Assembly: GCA_905211645.1 (NCBI GenBank)
Contig: CAJMBK010000008.1
Span: 11,519 to 75,518 of the forward strand
From: an uncultured Caryophanales bacterium
Lineage (GTDB): Bacteria > Bacillota_I > Bacilli_A > RFN20 > CAG-288
Length of the DNA stretch: 64,000 bases
Direction: 5' to 3'
In this document: positions 8,022 to 17,240 of the stretch, piece after piece
Layout: the number at the start of each line of letters is the position of its first letter
How positions within the stretch are numbered: the stretch's first letter is position 1
Made by a program: the position numbers and the translations under genes
The notes under the pieces: model-generated
What the model was told of the DNA's origin: nothing
The model's input: only the letters and a program-made list of their open reading frames with translations
Database searches by the model: none

Positions 8022-10223
8022 TTATCCTCTAATAATATTTGCTGCTTGGGCTAAAGCAGACATAACATCTGGAACTGTTTCTGCACTTGATGGAGCAGTA
8101 TTGACATAGAAATCTTGGATATTTGATGAAGAACCAAGATCGAATTCATGGTTGATTGAGTTGATTTCAAGTTTAGTTGATAAATCAAAGATCAATGAGA
8201 TGAAATGTTCATATAAACCATTATCTGGATGATTTTGCATTTCACTACCATCAACTAAATACATGTGATGAACTGTGAGTTTATCACCGTTTTGGATGAT
8301 TATTGCAGAGAATTCAACAGCACCGAACATTGAACCACTTGTCTTCATTCTTGCGTAGTAAGCAGTGTTGCTTGTTGCAGAAGCAGGAGCTTCAGTGAAT
8401 TCGAATGAATACAATTCGAGAACGTTCTTATTTGAATCCTTGTCGAATTCGATAGCAGTCATTGATTCTGGATCAAATGAATCACCAGCCATTGCCTTCA
8501 TACCTGGAGCCTTGCTTTCAACGTTAGTTGGATCGATGATTGAAGCAAGTTTAACCAAGGTGTTGTTGATTGCAGGTAATGTGTCTGTTGAAGTTGCACC
8601 GGAGATGATTGTTGAAGGATCACCACCTAAAACAACGTAGTGAGTATTCTTATCATACTTGGAAAGATGATAGTTTGCTTGACTTGCATCGGTGTAGAAG
8701 AGGGAACCGATAACTTGTTCATACAAACCATTTGATTCTGTATCCATCTCGGAATCGTCGATAAGATACATTGAATATAAGTTAAGATCTTTGGTTTGTT
8801 TATCTTGATACAAGATTGCGGAGAACATGATGTCACCGTAACTTGCACCACTAGTCATCAAGTTTGCATAGTATGCTGTTGCTCTATCGGTACCGGTAAC
8901 AGCACTATCTGTTAAAGTGAAGCTTGCTAACTTCAAGACTTGATCTCTATCTGCTCTATCAACACTGATATTTCTAAATGAATCTGGATCATAGTATTGA
9001 TTTGCAGTCATTTCGTTGAAACCGTAGTATTTGTTAGGAGAGTAGGTAGGTTGATTCATTGCACCGAATGAAACACCGAATAATAAGGATGCGGCAGGTA
9101 AAACACTGATTGCAGTGTATTTTGTCCACATATGTTGATTGGTTCTTGCATAAACTAATCTATCAATTAATGGAGTGACCATGTTCATGATTAAGATTGA
9201 ATAAGCAACACCTTCTGGTGCGGCAGCAAAGAATCTGATCATCATAGTGATAAATGCAGCACCGGTTGCAAAGATGATCTTACCAGTTCTGTTAACTGGG
9301 GATGTAACTGGGTCAGTTAAGCATAAGACGCCACCGAAGAGGACACCACCAGCCATGATTGCTCTGAATGCGAATTCAAAGCTATCGACGCCCATACCTT
9401 GGCAAGCTGCCATCAATAAGTATGTGACAAAGATAGTACCGATGAAGAATGTAGGAACCCTCCAGTCGATAATTCTTCTGACGATTAAGTAGATACCAAT
9501 AATAATTAATAAGAAGGCGAAAGTTTCACCTAATGTACCGAAGTACTTACCAAGGAACATGTCCAAGGTTGAGATTTGTGTGATTGAGTTGTTGATGTTG
9601 AAAACATCTGTACCGGAAAAAAGTGTTGAGGTGATGGAAGCACCAGTGTTGATTGTGAAATCAAGTGGCTTTTCACCTAAGAATGTCTTAAGTTCTGATG
9701 AGAAGCAGAGCTGAGCAAAAATTCTTCCAATGATTGCAGGGTTGAAGATATTTCCACCGAAACCGCCAAAGACGTTCTTAAAGACAAATGTTGCACCAAA
9801 TGATGTGATCATAACGACCCACATTGGTGTGCCAACAGGTAAAAGTAAAGCAACTAACAAACCTGAAACGTAGGAGTAGTTGAAGATAAACTTCTTGAAG
9901 TATGCTTTAACTCTTGTTTCACCTTTTGGAAGGTTTAAACGTTTCTCATCCTTCCAGAAAATAGGAAGATAGAATATAGCGTCGGCAAGTACTGAGAATA
10001 ACATTGCACAAACGCCCATGCCGATTACTTTAAGACCGTAATACCAACCGTAGTAATTTCTGGCGAGGAGTTCTTCGCTTGATAAGAAGGTGTCGCTGAC
10101 TGAGTAGAAGATAATTGCTGCTACCCATAAAGCGACGACGCAACCGAAGAATTCCATCATCATCTTGAAGGTTGAATTCTTACCTCTTAAATGTGGTCCG
10201 GCTTGATTAGCAAACTTAACCAT
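8022..10223 (-). CDS. rnfD: RnfD fused to two FMN-bind-like domains
   Basis: A 733-residue protein. Residues 20-385 are a standard RnfD/NqrB membrane domain with NPA (161-163), TDPVTSP (303-309) and the FFAAAPEGVAYSIL segment. The covalent-FMN site, usually TGAT, is TGAS at 193-196. RnfD normally ends near residue 350. Here two related extracytoplasmic domains follow, about 400-565 and 580-731. The first has an intact ISGATST motif (540-546); the second has TAPSSAET at the same place. Both share YYA, FSAI, Y-L-[IV]-D-x-SEM and GLYE with the RnfG tail. The start overlaps the rnfC stop by one base (TAATG). The added domains are described under findings. Confidence 0.88.
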   Translation of the reverse strand: MVKFANQAGPHLRGKNSTFKMMMEFFGCVVALWVAAIIFYSVSDTFLSSEELLARNYYGWYYGLKVIGMGVCAMLFSVLADAIFYLPIFWKDEKRLNLPKGETRVKAYFKKFIFNYSYVSGLLVALLLPVGTPMWVVMITSFGATFVFKNVFGGFGGNIFNPAIIGRIFAQLCFSSELKTFLGEKPLDFTINTGASITSTLFSGTDVFNINNSITQISTLDMFLGKYFGTLGETFAFLLIIIGIYLIVRRIIDWRVPTFFIGTIFVTYLLMAACQGMGVDSFEFAFRAIMAGGVLFGGVLCLTDPVTSPVNRTGKIIFATGAAFITMMIRFFAAAPEGVAYSILIMNMVTPLIDRLVYARTNQHMWTKYTAISVLPAASLLFGVSFGAMNQPTYSPNKYYGFNEMTANQYYDPDSFRNISVDRADRDQVLKLASFTLTDSAVTGTDRATAYYANLMTSGASYGDIMFSAILYQDKQTKDLNLYSMYLIDDSEMDTESNGLYEQVIGSLFYTDASQANYHLSKYDKNTHYVVLGGDPSTIISGATSTDTLPAINNTLVKLASIIDPTNVESKAPGMKAMAGDSFDPESMTAIEFDKDSNKNVLELYSFEFTEAPASATSNTAYYARMKTSGSMFGAVEFSAIIIQNGDKLTVHHMYLVDGSEMQNHPDNGLYEHFISLIFDLSTKLEINSINHEFDLGSSSNIQDFYVNTAPSSAETVPDVMSALAQAANIIRG

Positions 10224-11638
10224 TATTTTTTAACCTCCTCATTCTTCTCATTCTTTTTCTTAGAAAAGAGTGAAGTGATGAATTTCTTAATTTTTTCTTT
10301 GCTCTCTTGAGCTTCGGTCATTTGACCAGGTTTGAATTTCATTCTAGCCATCATCTTAGCTTTGGACATGTTGGCTGTGACATCGATGTGGGATGGGCAG
10401 ACAAATGAACACATACCGCATTCGACACACTTCAAGACATCCAATTCGTAGCAACGATCGACGTCGCCTCTGTTGATAGCCATTTGAATTTGAACTGGTT
10501 GTAAGCCCATTGGGCAGTGATCGACACACTTACCACACTTCCAGCATGGTTCGGCGTGAATGTCGTACTTAGATAAGATTGTGAAACCACCAGATTGTAA
10601 AACTGTTGGGAAATCTGCAGTTAAAACTGCTCTACCGCACATTGGACCACCGTTGACGATCTTGACATCTTCCAAGGCGTAACCGCCAGTTGATTTGATA
10701 ATTTCATCAACTAAGGTACCGACTGGGCATTCGACGTTAGTTTGATTGCTGACGCCATCACCAGCGATTGTGATAACCTTCTTGGAAATTGTTGCACCAT
10801 CTCTGAAAAGTCTACCAACTGCTTCAAGAGTTTGTAAGTTGTTGACGATTACATGACATTCTGCAGGTAAAACGTTGTAACTTCTGTGAAAAACGTAAGA
10901 GATGAGTGTTCTTTCAAAACCCATTGGGTAACGATCTGGAGTCAAAGTGATCTCGATAATTTCCTTGAGTTCAGGATGATTCTTCAAGGCGTTTGTGCAA
11001 GCTTCAATCAAATGAGGTTTGTTTTCCTTGATTGCAATGATTGCTCTCTTTGCATTCATGACTTTAACTAAAATTGGTAATGCATAGAACAAATCTTCGA
11101 TGCATCTGCTACCTTCGAGGTAGTCAGTTGTCAAGTAAGGCTCACATTCGATTGCATTGACTAAAATAGTGTCAATTTTAACTTCGGGTTTGGTGTTATA
11201 TTTGATGAATGTTGGGAAACCAGCACCACCAAGACCAACGATACCACCTTCTTTAATCTTGTTAACAACATCTTCTTTAGTTGGATTATCAACCAACTTT
11301 TCTAAGTGCTCTGTTGTGTACAATTTGTCATTTTCGATGACAAAGTGATCGACTTGTCTTCCACAGATTGTAGAAGTTTTCTTTTCAATAGCGACAATTT
11401 TACCGCTAACTGATGAGTAAACTGGAATACCAAAGTCACCTCTGATACCAAGTCTAGTGCCCACTTTTACTGAAGCACCAACCTCCAACATTTCATTCAA
11501 AGGCATAGCTTTATTGTCTACGCATTGAATGTAGACCTTATCAGGTTCGTAGCTAACGATAGGATTATCAGCTTGAGGGTGTTTATGACCATCGATCTTA
11601 GTCATACCACTAGTTCCTAAAAACTTAAAATTAGGCAT
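10223..11638 (-). CDS. rnfC: Rnf complex NADH/ferredoxin-side subunit RnfC
   Basis: A 471-residue peripheral subunit that exchanges electrons with NAD(H). It has the Gly-rich nucleotide loop GIVGLGGAGFPT (132-143), the FMN/NADH domain ending near 350, and two C-terminal 4Fe-4S clusters: C365, C368, C371, C375 and C404, C407, C410, C414. It is the first gene of the operon. An extended -10 promoter lies about 30 bp upstream and a GGAG ribosome binding site precedes the ATG at 11638. Confidence 0.96.
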   Translation of the reverse strand: MPNFKFLGTSGMTKIDGHKHPQADNPIVSYEPDKVYIQCVDNKAMPLNEMLEVGASVKVGTRLGIRGDFGIPVYSSVSGKIVAIEKKTSTICGRQVDHFVIENDKLYTTEHLEKLVDNPTKEDVVNKIKEGGIVGLGGAGFPTFIKYNTKPEVKIDTILVNAIECEPYLTTDYLEGSRCIEDLFYALPILVKVMNAKRAIIAIKENKPHLIEACTNALKNHPELKEIIEITLTPDRYPMGFERTLISYVFHRSYNVLPAECHVIVNNLQTLEAVGRLFRDGATISKKVITIAGDGVSNQTNVECPVGTLVDEIIKSTGGYALEDVKIVNGGPMCGRAVLTADFPTVLQSGGFTILSKYDIHAEPCWKCGKCVDHCPMGLQPVQIQMAINRGDVDRCYELDVLKCVECGMCSFVCPSHIDVTANMSKAKMMARMKFKPGQMTEAQESKEKIKKFITSLFSKKKNEKNEEVKK

Positions 11639-11668
11639 TTACTAATCTCCTATATATAAATTCAATTA

Positions 11669-11677
11669 ATTATATCA
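11669..11677 (-). promoter_or_regulatory. extended -10 promoter of the rnf operon
   Basis: On the minus strand the sequence reads TGATATAAT, an extended -10 element, about 30 bases upstream of the rnfC start. No good -35 hexamer is present, as expected for this promoter class. Confidence 0.5.
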
Positions 11678-11792
11678 TTTCAAACAACCAAAATTGCTCA
11701 ATTCTTTAATTAATTTGTCACCAAAATTACTAAGTTAAAACTTATTAAAAAGTAATAAATTGGTAATTTATAAAAGTCATTTATCTAACATG

Positions 11793-11852
11793 AAAAAAGT
11801 CAGTTTAAGTTAGGATATGCTAACACAACTAACAAATTTTAAACTGACTTTT
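11793..11852 (-). terminator. terminator of pduL
   Basis: A 14-bp inverted repeat (arms 11795-11808 and 11839-11852, AAAAGTCAGTTTAA) encloses a second short hairpin built on GTTAG/CTAAC. On the minus strand the stem runs into six T residues. It lies 24 bases downstream of the pduL stop and separates pduL from the rnf operon. Confidence 0.8.
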
Positions 11853-11875
11853 AAATTCGATAAATTTTACTAAAA

Positions 11876-12463
11876 TTAAGCTTTGACAATTGTACCTTCA
11901 GCGTTGCCTTGTAAACCTAAAGCGTTGCTTTCATCGGTATCAATGTGCATTGCTAATGCAAACTTAGGCGAAACTCTGACAACGACATCACCTAAAATAG
12001 CTGTTCTTTCTCTTGGTGATTCAATTTTAACTGAAACAATTTCACCGTTTTTAACGCCATATTCGGCTGCATCTTCTTCAGTCATGTGGATGTGACGTTT
12101 TGCAACGATTAAACCTTCTGTTAATTCGGCTTCACCTTTAGGACCAACAATCTTGATAGGTGCGGAACCTTTAATATCACCAGATTCTCTGATAGGAGCA
12201 TCAACACCTAAAGTTCTGCAATCTGTTAAAGACATTTCGACTTGGTTAGCCTTTCTTGCTGGACCTAAGATAGAAACGTTCTTAATTGTATTCTTTGGAC
12301 CAACAACATCAACTCTGCTTGTAGAAGCAAATTGACCAGGTTGGCTCAACATTTTCTTAACTTCCATTTTTGCATCTTCACCAAATAAAACTTTGAATGT
12401 TTCTTCGGTGACGTGAACGTGACGAGCACTAGTTTCAACAACAAATTTCTTTTCTGAAGACAT
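11876..12463 (-). CDS. pduL: PduL-type phosphate acyltransferase (phosphotransacetylase)
   Basis: Interconverts acyl-CoA and acyl phosphate; in a fermenting bacterium it would serve acetyl-CoA to acetyl-P. The 195 residues have the two PduL half-sites: RHVH (14-17) and KRHIHM (122-127), plus AMHIDTDESNA (171 onward). The histidines bind the paired zinc ions. There is no N-terminal encapsulation peptide and no microcompartment gene nearby, so a housekeeping Pta role is more likely than propanediol use. It is a single-gene transcript. Confidence 0.92.
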   Translation of the reverse strand: MSSEKKFVVETSARHVHVTEETFKVLFGEDAKMEVKKMLSQPGQFASTSRVDVVGPKNTIKNVSILGPARKANQVEMSLTDCRTLGVDAPIRESGDIKGSAPIKIVGPKGEAELTEGLIVAKRHIHMTEEDAAEYGVKNGEIVSVKIESPRERTAILGDVVVRVSPKFALAMHIDTDESNALGLQGNAEGTIVKA

Positions 12464-12578
12464 ATTAAAATTTTTTTCTCCTTTTTTCGTAATAATTATA
12501 AATCTTTAAAGTCTTTATTTCATGGATTTGAACACTAAATTTGATTTGGATGATTTCTGGATAAAAATTGGGTAAAAG

Positions 12579-12607
12579 TTGGACGAATTAACTGAGTTAA
12601 TTATGCT
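12579..12607 (+). promoter_or_regulatory. promoter of the choline-kinase-like gene
   Basis: TTGGAC (12579-12584) and TATGCT (12602-12607) are separated by 17 bases. Transcription should begin near 12613-12615, only about five bases before the ATG at 12619. The message would be nearly leaderless; there is no ribosome binding site. Confidence 0.6.
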
Positions 12608-12618
12608 AAAATTTTTGC

Positions 12619-13590
12619 ATGAAATGCTTTTCTGCAATTGAATATTTAAAAGAATTAATCGAGAAATTCCACTTAAATTTGAAAGTTGATGATTTCAAAA
12701 TCGTCAAAGAAGGTTATTCAAACTTAACCTTTTACAGTGCAAAAAGTAATTCATACCTAAAGGTTTCTTTACCAATTTTAGATGAAAGATTTGAAGATTT
12801 AAAACCTATCCTTCATCATGAAAAAGTTTCTGAGAAAGATTATGAAATCTTAGCTAAAGCTCTTAATTACAAGATGAAAATTCTTGTAGATATTGATGAG
12901 TTACGAATCGAAGAGATTGAAAAATTAGATATTGATGAAACTTTCAATTTAAAAGATATTACACATGAAGAAATCAAATCTTTGATGAAAACCATCAAAG
13001 AATTTTCTTCAATTGACCTAGAAGATACAAAAGTTTTATCAGTTGATGAGATGATTCAAAAGTTTAAGAAAATTTACGATAATTACTACAAAATTTCTGA
13101 TTTATTCAAAACAACTCATAAAAAGTTACTCAAGTTGTCAAATGAATATACTAAATATCAATTCAATACAATTCAAGATACAAATTCTAATGATTTATCT
13201 ACAATTCACTTCGATTTAGTAATTGGAAACATCCTTAAATCAAGAACAACTAACACTTTCCACATCATCGATTTTGACTACGTTTACAAGGGAAATCCTA
13301 TTTTAATGCTGGCTTCACTAATTGAAGAAACTCAATTTAATGCAGAGACTGAAAACTTAATTATTAAAGAGTTTTTCAATACTTTCTACCCAAAAAATTC
13401 GGACTTCTACAACGATTTCCAACAAAAATATAAGAAAGAATACTTCCTTAAATTAGACTATCTATGGTCACTTTGGGCAGCAAACTTACTTAATTACTAC
13501 AACGAAATAAACGACAAAGAAAAAGTCGATAATTTAATTCAAATTATCGACGATAAGTTCAATAGTTTCTTAAAACACCTTATTTCTTAG
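12619..13590 (+). CDS. choline kinase / aminoglycoside phosphotransferase-fold protein
   Basis: A 323-residue kinase-like protein. The Brenner motif IHFDLVIGN supplies H197, D199 and N204, and IIDFDY supplies D218 and D220, so the phosphotransferase site looks intact. The N-terminal lobe contains KIVKEGYSNLTF, like the nucleotide loop of choline/ethanolamine kinases. The substrate cannot be named. Family members phosphorylate choline, ethanolamine, sugars or antibiotics. It stands alone and converges on the transaldolase gene, overlapping its stop by 11 bases. It has no Shine-Dalgarno sequence. Confidence 0.72.
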   Translation: MKCFSAIEYLKELIEKFHLNLKVDDFKIVKEGYSNLTFYSAKSNSYLKVSLPILDERFEDLKPILHHEKVSEKDYEILAKALNYKMKILVDIDELRIEEIEKLDIDETFNLKDITHEEIKSLMKTIKEFSSIDLEDTKVLSVDEMIQKFKKIYDNYYKISDLFKTTHKKLLKLSNEYTKYQFNTIQDTNSNDLSTIHFDLVIGNILKSRTTNTFHIIDFDYVYKGNPILMLASLIEETQFNAETENLIIKEFFNTFYPKNSDFYNDFQQKYKKEYFLKLDYLWSLWAANLLNYYNEINDKEKVDNLIQIIDDKFNSFLKHLIS

Positions 13591-14215
13591 ATGCATCTGC
13601 AAAGATCTTCAAACCAGCAGTGGTTAAAGGATGTTCATACATCTTCATAATGATCTTGTAAGGAATTGTAGCGATGTCACAACCAGCAGAAACAGCTAAT
13701 TGAACATGAGCAACATTTCTAATACTTGCAGCGATAATTTCGGTTTCATAACCGTAAGTATCTCTTAATTGACAGACATTATTGATAAGAGCAACTGCAT
13801 CAAATCCAGCATCATCCATTCTACCTAAGAATGGGGAAACATAAGTAGCACCTGCTTCCATAGCAAGAAGTGCTTGTGCAGGAGAGAAAATAAGAGTAAC
13901 GTTTGTCTTGATACCTTCACTTGTTAATTGTCTACAAGCTTTGATACCATCTACTGTCATAGGTAATTTGATGACGATGTTTTTATGAAGTTTAGAATAT
14001 TCACGACCTTGTTTGATCATGGTATTTGCATCTGATTCATCGACTTCAACTGAAATTGGACCATCGATAAGTTTGACGATGTCATGAACAACATCCAAAA
14101 CTGATCTACCGGATTTAGCAATCAAACTAGGGTTTGTGGTACAACCTTTAACAACACCTAATTTGCTGGCTTCTTCAATTTCATTAACCATAGCAGTATC
14201 AATAAAAATTTTCAT
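13580..14215 (-). CDS. fsa: transaldolase-like fructose-6-phosphate aldolase
   Basis: A 211-residue small transaldolase of the FSA/TalC family. The Schiff-base lysine is K83 in VIKLPMT. Other signatures are the N-terminal FIDTA, GCTTNPSL (24-31) and the VSPFLGRMDD segment. Small family members can be true transaldolases or fructose-6-phosphate aldolases, and sequence does not separate them here. With pgi, rpe and gpmA nearby it fits sugar-phosphate metabolism. The gene runs convergently with the choline-kinase-like gene and 50 bp after the LemA-like gene. Confidence 0.92.
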   Translation of the reverse strand: MKIFIDTAMVNEIEEASKLGVVKGCTTNPSLIAKSGRSVLDVVHDIVKLIDGPISVEVDESDANTMIKQGREYSKLHKNIVIKLPMTVDGIKACRQLTSEGIKTNVTLIFSPAQALLAMEAGATYVSPFLGRMDDAGFDAVALINNVCQLRDTYGYETEIIAASIRNVAHVQLAVSAGCDIATIPYKIIMKMYEHPLTTAGLKIFADASKK

Positions 14216-14264
14216 GTTTATACCTCAACTTTATCTAATTTTAGCATTTATGAAATTGCTTTCT

Positions 14265-14795
14265 TTAAAATACGATGGCACGTGAGTATTTTCTAACAAA
14301 TGGTCTAAGTAACCACAAGCCTAAAAAGGCGTTGTGCATATTAGCTGCTCTATTGTATTTATCGTAGAAAGTTTCCATCATCTTGAAGGTTGTTTCCATC
14401 TCTTCAGATAATTCACTATCAATTGTAATCTTGTACTCATTGAAGAATTTCTTTGAATAAGTCAAAAGAACATCCAAAGCTTGCTTAGCGTATGATCTTT
14501 TTTCAGTGATATCATCTTTAATGATAGATTCAATATCAATAAGCATGTCATCCATGGATTTATTGTATTTTTTGCCTGAATTTTTGATAACTTCAAAACA
14601 CTTCTTAGCAAGAGCAAGCCTTTGCTCTTCAAATGGTCCGATATCTTTAATTAAAATTTGGACTTTCTTTCTGTAGTGCTTAAAAACAATGTATTCAACA
14701 CCGACAAAAAGCGTCAAAAAGACGATGATACCAACAATGCATAAAACAATAATTACAATCTGAGTGGTTAAACTATCCATTAAAAAATTGAACAT
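14265..14795 (-). CDS. membrane-anchored helical protein, weakly LemA-like
   Basis: A 176-residue protein with one N-terminal membrane span (about 10-35) and a long helical, charged cytoplasmic part. The C-terminal segment with YDKYNRAANMHNAFLG resembles the conserved YN-x-AV-x2-YN region of LemA proteins, but the LemA N-terminal pattern is weak. No enzyme motif is visible. It lies upstream of fsa on the same strand and could share its transcript. Confidence 0.55.
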   Translation of the reverse strand: MFNFLMDSLTTQIVIIVLCIVGIIVFLTLFVGVEYIVFKHYRKKVQILIKDIGPFEEQRLALAKKCFEVIKNSGKKYNKSMDDMLIDIESIIKDDITEKRSYAKQALDVLLTYSKKFFNEYKITIDSELSEEMETTFKMMETFYDKYNRAANMHNAFLGLWLLRPFVRKYSRAIVF

Positions 14796-14903
14796 ATTTA
14801 TTTAATCTCCAGTTCAATAATTATATAAATAATGAAGTGACTATCAGAAAAAAGTTACGTAAAAAATAATGAAATGATAAAATTTTAAACTTGGAGGTCA
14901 CTT

Positions 14904-15620
14904 ATGAAAGATAATGTAATGTTTTTGCTTGCTGCGGGAAGCTCCACCCGTGTCGAAAACTTAGAAACTAAAAAACAATTTTACAGAGATTCAATATATA
15001 AAAAACCTGTATTCTTATATCCATTATTAACAAGTTTAAAAAATGACTTATTCAAGAAAGTCTACTTAGTCATCGCTAAAGAAGATATGAAAATAGTTCA
15101 AGATATCCTTGAAGAATTCTCAGTCAAAGATGAAAAACTTGTTCTTGTTGAAGGTGGAACAAGCCGTCCTCACTCTGTTTTAAACGCAATTAAGAGAGTT
15201 GAAGCAGATAAATTCAATCCAGAAAATACAAATGTTGTCATCCACGATGCTTGTAGGCCATTCGTTTCTGTTGAAGACTTTGAAAAACTCATTGAAAAAT
15301 TGAAAGAAAAAGAATCTGTATCCTATGCGATCGGTGTCGTTGATACTTTGATTGAAAAATATCCTTTCCCTAAAGCAGTTGATAGAGATAACTTCAAGAG
15401 AATCCAAACTCCTCAAGCTTTCCATCTTTCAACATTGATTAAGGCTTATCAAGTAACAAGTAATTTCTCAAATACCGATGAGATGCAAATTGTTTCAAAA
15501 ATTACCAAGGATTTCACAACAATTCCAGGCAAATTGAGACTTTTTAAGATCACATACGACGAGGATATCGAACTTTTAGAAATTCTTCTCAAAGGTTACT
15601 ACGAATTACATAATAAATAG
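14904..15620 (+). CDS. ispD: 2-C-methyl-D-erythritol 4-phosphate cytidylyltransferase (IspD), TarI possible
   Basis: Transfers CMP to a polyol phosphate. Motifs are LAAGSSTR (9-16) with a following lysine, the GGTSRPHSVLNAI loop, IHDACRPFV and QTPQAF. IspD acts in the non-mevalonate isoprenoid pathway, whereas the close relative TarI makes CDP-ribitol for teichoic acids. No teichoic acid genes are nearby, so IspD is preferred. The R of DACRPF is encoded by AGG, which shows that AGG means arginine here. GGAGG precedes the ATG, and pgi follows 49 bp downstream. Confidence 0.82.
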   Translation: MKDNVMFLLAAGSSTRVENLETKKQFYRDSIYKKPVFLYPLLTSLKNDLFKKVYLVIAKEDMKIVQDILEEFSVKDEKLVLVEGGTSRPHSVLNAIKRVEADKFNPENTNVVIHDACRPFVSVEDFEKLIEKLKEKESVSYAIGVVDTLIEKYPFPKAVDRDNFKRIQTPQAFHLSTLIKAYQVTSNFSNTDEMQIVSKITKDFTTIPGKLRLFKITYDEDIELLEILLKGYYELHNK

Positions 15621-15669
15621 AGAGAAATAACCCTTAAAACAATATAATATTAACGAAAGAAGGTTTAAT

Positions 15670-16953
15670 ATGGTTAAATTTACTACAGTAGGTAAAGCCT
15701 ATGAAAAAATAAGTCTTGATTCAATCAAAGATAAGATTACTTCTGTCATGGACACAATCGAAAATAAATCCGGTGCAGGTAACGATTTCTTAGGTTGGTT
15801 GGACTACACATCAAAATTGGATAAAGCAGTCGTCAAAGATTTAGTTGAAACTGCTAAATACTTACGTTCTGAAGTTGATGTTTTAGTTGTCATCGGTATC
15901 GGTGGTTCTTATTTAGGAGCAAGAGCTGCAATCGATGCTATCAACGGTTTATATTCCAAAGATAAGATGGAAATCATCTATTTAGGTAACACCTTATCAA
16001 GCAACTACACATACCAAGTTCTTGATTATCTTAAAGATAAGAAGTTTGCTATCAACGTTATTTCAAAATCCGGTACAACAACTGAACCAGCTATCGCATT
16101 CCGTTTATGCAAGGAACTTTTAATCGAAAAAGTTGGTAAAGAAAAGGCAAATAAACTCATCATCGCAACAACTGATAAGGCAAGAGGCGCTTTAAAGACT
16201 GAAGCTGATGCTGAAAACTATCATTCATTCATTATTCCTGATGATGTCGGTGGTAGATATTCTGTCATCACTCCTGTCGGTTTACTCCCAATGGCAGTTG
16301 CTGGTATCGATATTGAAGAATTCATCGATGGTATCATCGAAGGTGAAAAAGAATATTCAGTTAAAGATATCGAAAAGAACCCTGCTTACAGATATGGTGC
16401 AACAAGATACTTACTTAACCAATTAGGTTATCCAAGTGAGATGTTTATCAGCTATGAACCTCAAATGGCTATGATCAACGAATGGTTGAAACAACTCTTC
16501 GGTGAATCTGAAGGTAAGGAAGGCAAAGCATTACTTCCTACAAGCTGCACATTTACAACCGATTTGCACTCAATGGGTCAATTCATCCAACAAGGTAGCC
16601 CAGTTATCTTTGAAACAATCATCAAACCTCAAACAGTTAAGTATGATTTAACAATCAAAGAAGAAAAGACTGACTTAGATGGTTTAAATTACCTCGCTGG
16701 TAAGAAACTTAGCTATGTTAACGATCAAGCATATCTTGGTACATTGAAAGCTCACACTGAAGGTCAAGTTTCCGCAAATATTCTTGAAATCGAAGCCTTA
16801 GATGCTAAGAACTTAGGTAATTTGTTCTACTTCTTCATGAGAAGCTGTGCAATGTCCGCTTACTTATTAGATATCAACCCATTCGATCAACCTGGCGTTG
16901 AAATCTACAAGAAGAATATGTTTACCCTCTTAGGTAAACCTTCTAAGAAATAA
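15670..16953 (+). CDS. pgi: glucose-6-phosphate isomerase
   Basis: Interconverts glucose-6-phosphate and fructose-6-phosphate. The 427 residues are slightly shorter than Bacillus Pgi but hold the sugar-phosphate loops IGIGGSYLGARA and SKSGTTTEPA, the catalytic region with TSCTFTTDLHSMGQ, and a QPGVEIYKKNM C-terminus. GAAGG precedes the start. An intrinsic terminator follows directly. Confidence 0.97.
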   Translation: MVKFTTVGKAYEKISLDSIKDKITSVMDTIENKSGAGNDFLGWLDYTSKLDKAVVKDLVETAKYLRSEVDVLVVIGIGGSYLGARAAIDAINGLYSKDKMEIIYLGNTLSSNYTYQVLDYLKDKKFAINVISKSGTTTEPAIAFRLCKELLIEKVGKEKANKLIIATTDKARGALKTEADAENYHSFIIPDDVGGRYSVITPVGLLPMAVAGIDIEEFIDGIIEGEKEYSVKDIEKNPAYRYGATRYLLNQLGYPSEMFISYEPQMAMINEWLKQLFGESEGKEGKALLPTSCTFTTDLHSMGQFIQQGSPVIFETIIKPQTVKYDLTIKEEKTDLDGLNYLAGKKLSYVNDQAYLGTLKAHTEGQVSANILEIEALDAKNLGNLFYFFMRSCAMSAYLLDINPFDQPGVEIYKKNMFTLLGKPSKK

Positions 16954-16986
16954 TAAATAAACTTAAAATTAAATATTGTAACTACA

Positions 16987-17015
16987 ATATAGCACCGTGA
17001 CGGTGCTATATTTTT
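16987..17015 (+). terminator. terminator of pgi
   Basis: An 11-bp stem (ATATAGCACCG with CGGTGCTATAT) with a TGA loop is followed by five T residues, 34 bases after the pgi stop. Confidence 0.9.
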
Positions 17016-17192
17016 GTTATTAGCAATTTTAAATGTAGATATTTAAAATGTTACTGAGTTATTTTGATGAAGTTCATATTTTTCAGAATTAATATTTAAT
17101 AATAAATAATAACCAATTTTTGTATTTATAAATCCATTGAACAGAACGCAGAAAATTTTTTGCATTTTTTCCTTAAAAAACTTATTAAATTA

Positions 17193-17221
17193 TTGACAGT
17201 CAAACTTAAATTTTATATCAT
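17193..17221 (+). promoter_or_regulatory. promoter of the five-tRNA cluster
   Basis: A consensus TTGACA (17193-17198) and TATCAT (17216-17221) are 17 bases apart, 20 bases upstream of the first tRNA. The upstream 170 bp (17020-17190) are AT-rich with nothing else recognisable. Confidence 0.75.
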
Positions 17222-17240
17222 AAATAAGCATTGATTTTTC

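Noticed and set aside
14904..15620. AGG read as methionine, as reported in some uncultured Bacilli
   Set aside because: AGG encodes the conserved arginine of the DACRPF motif in IspD, so it means arginine here.
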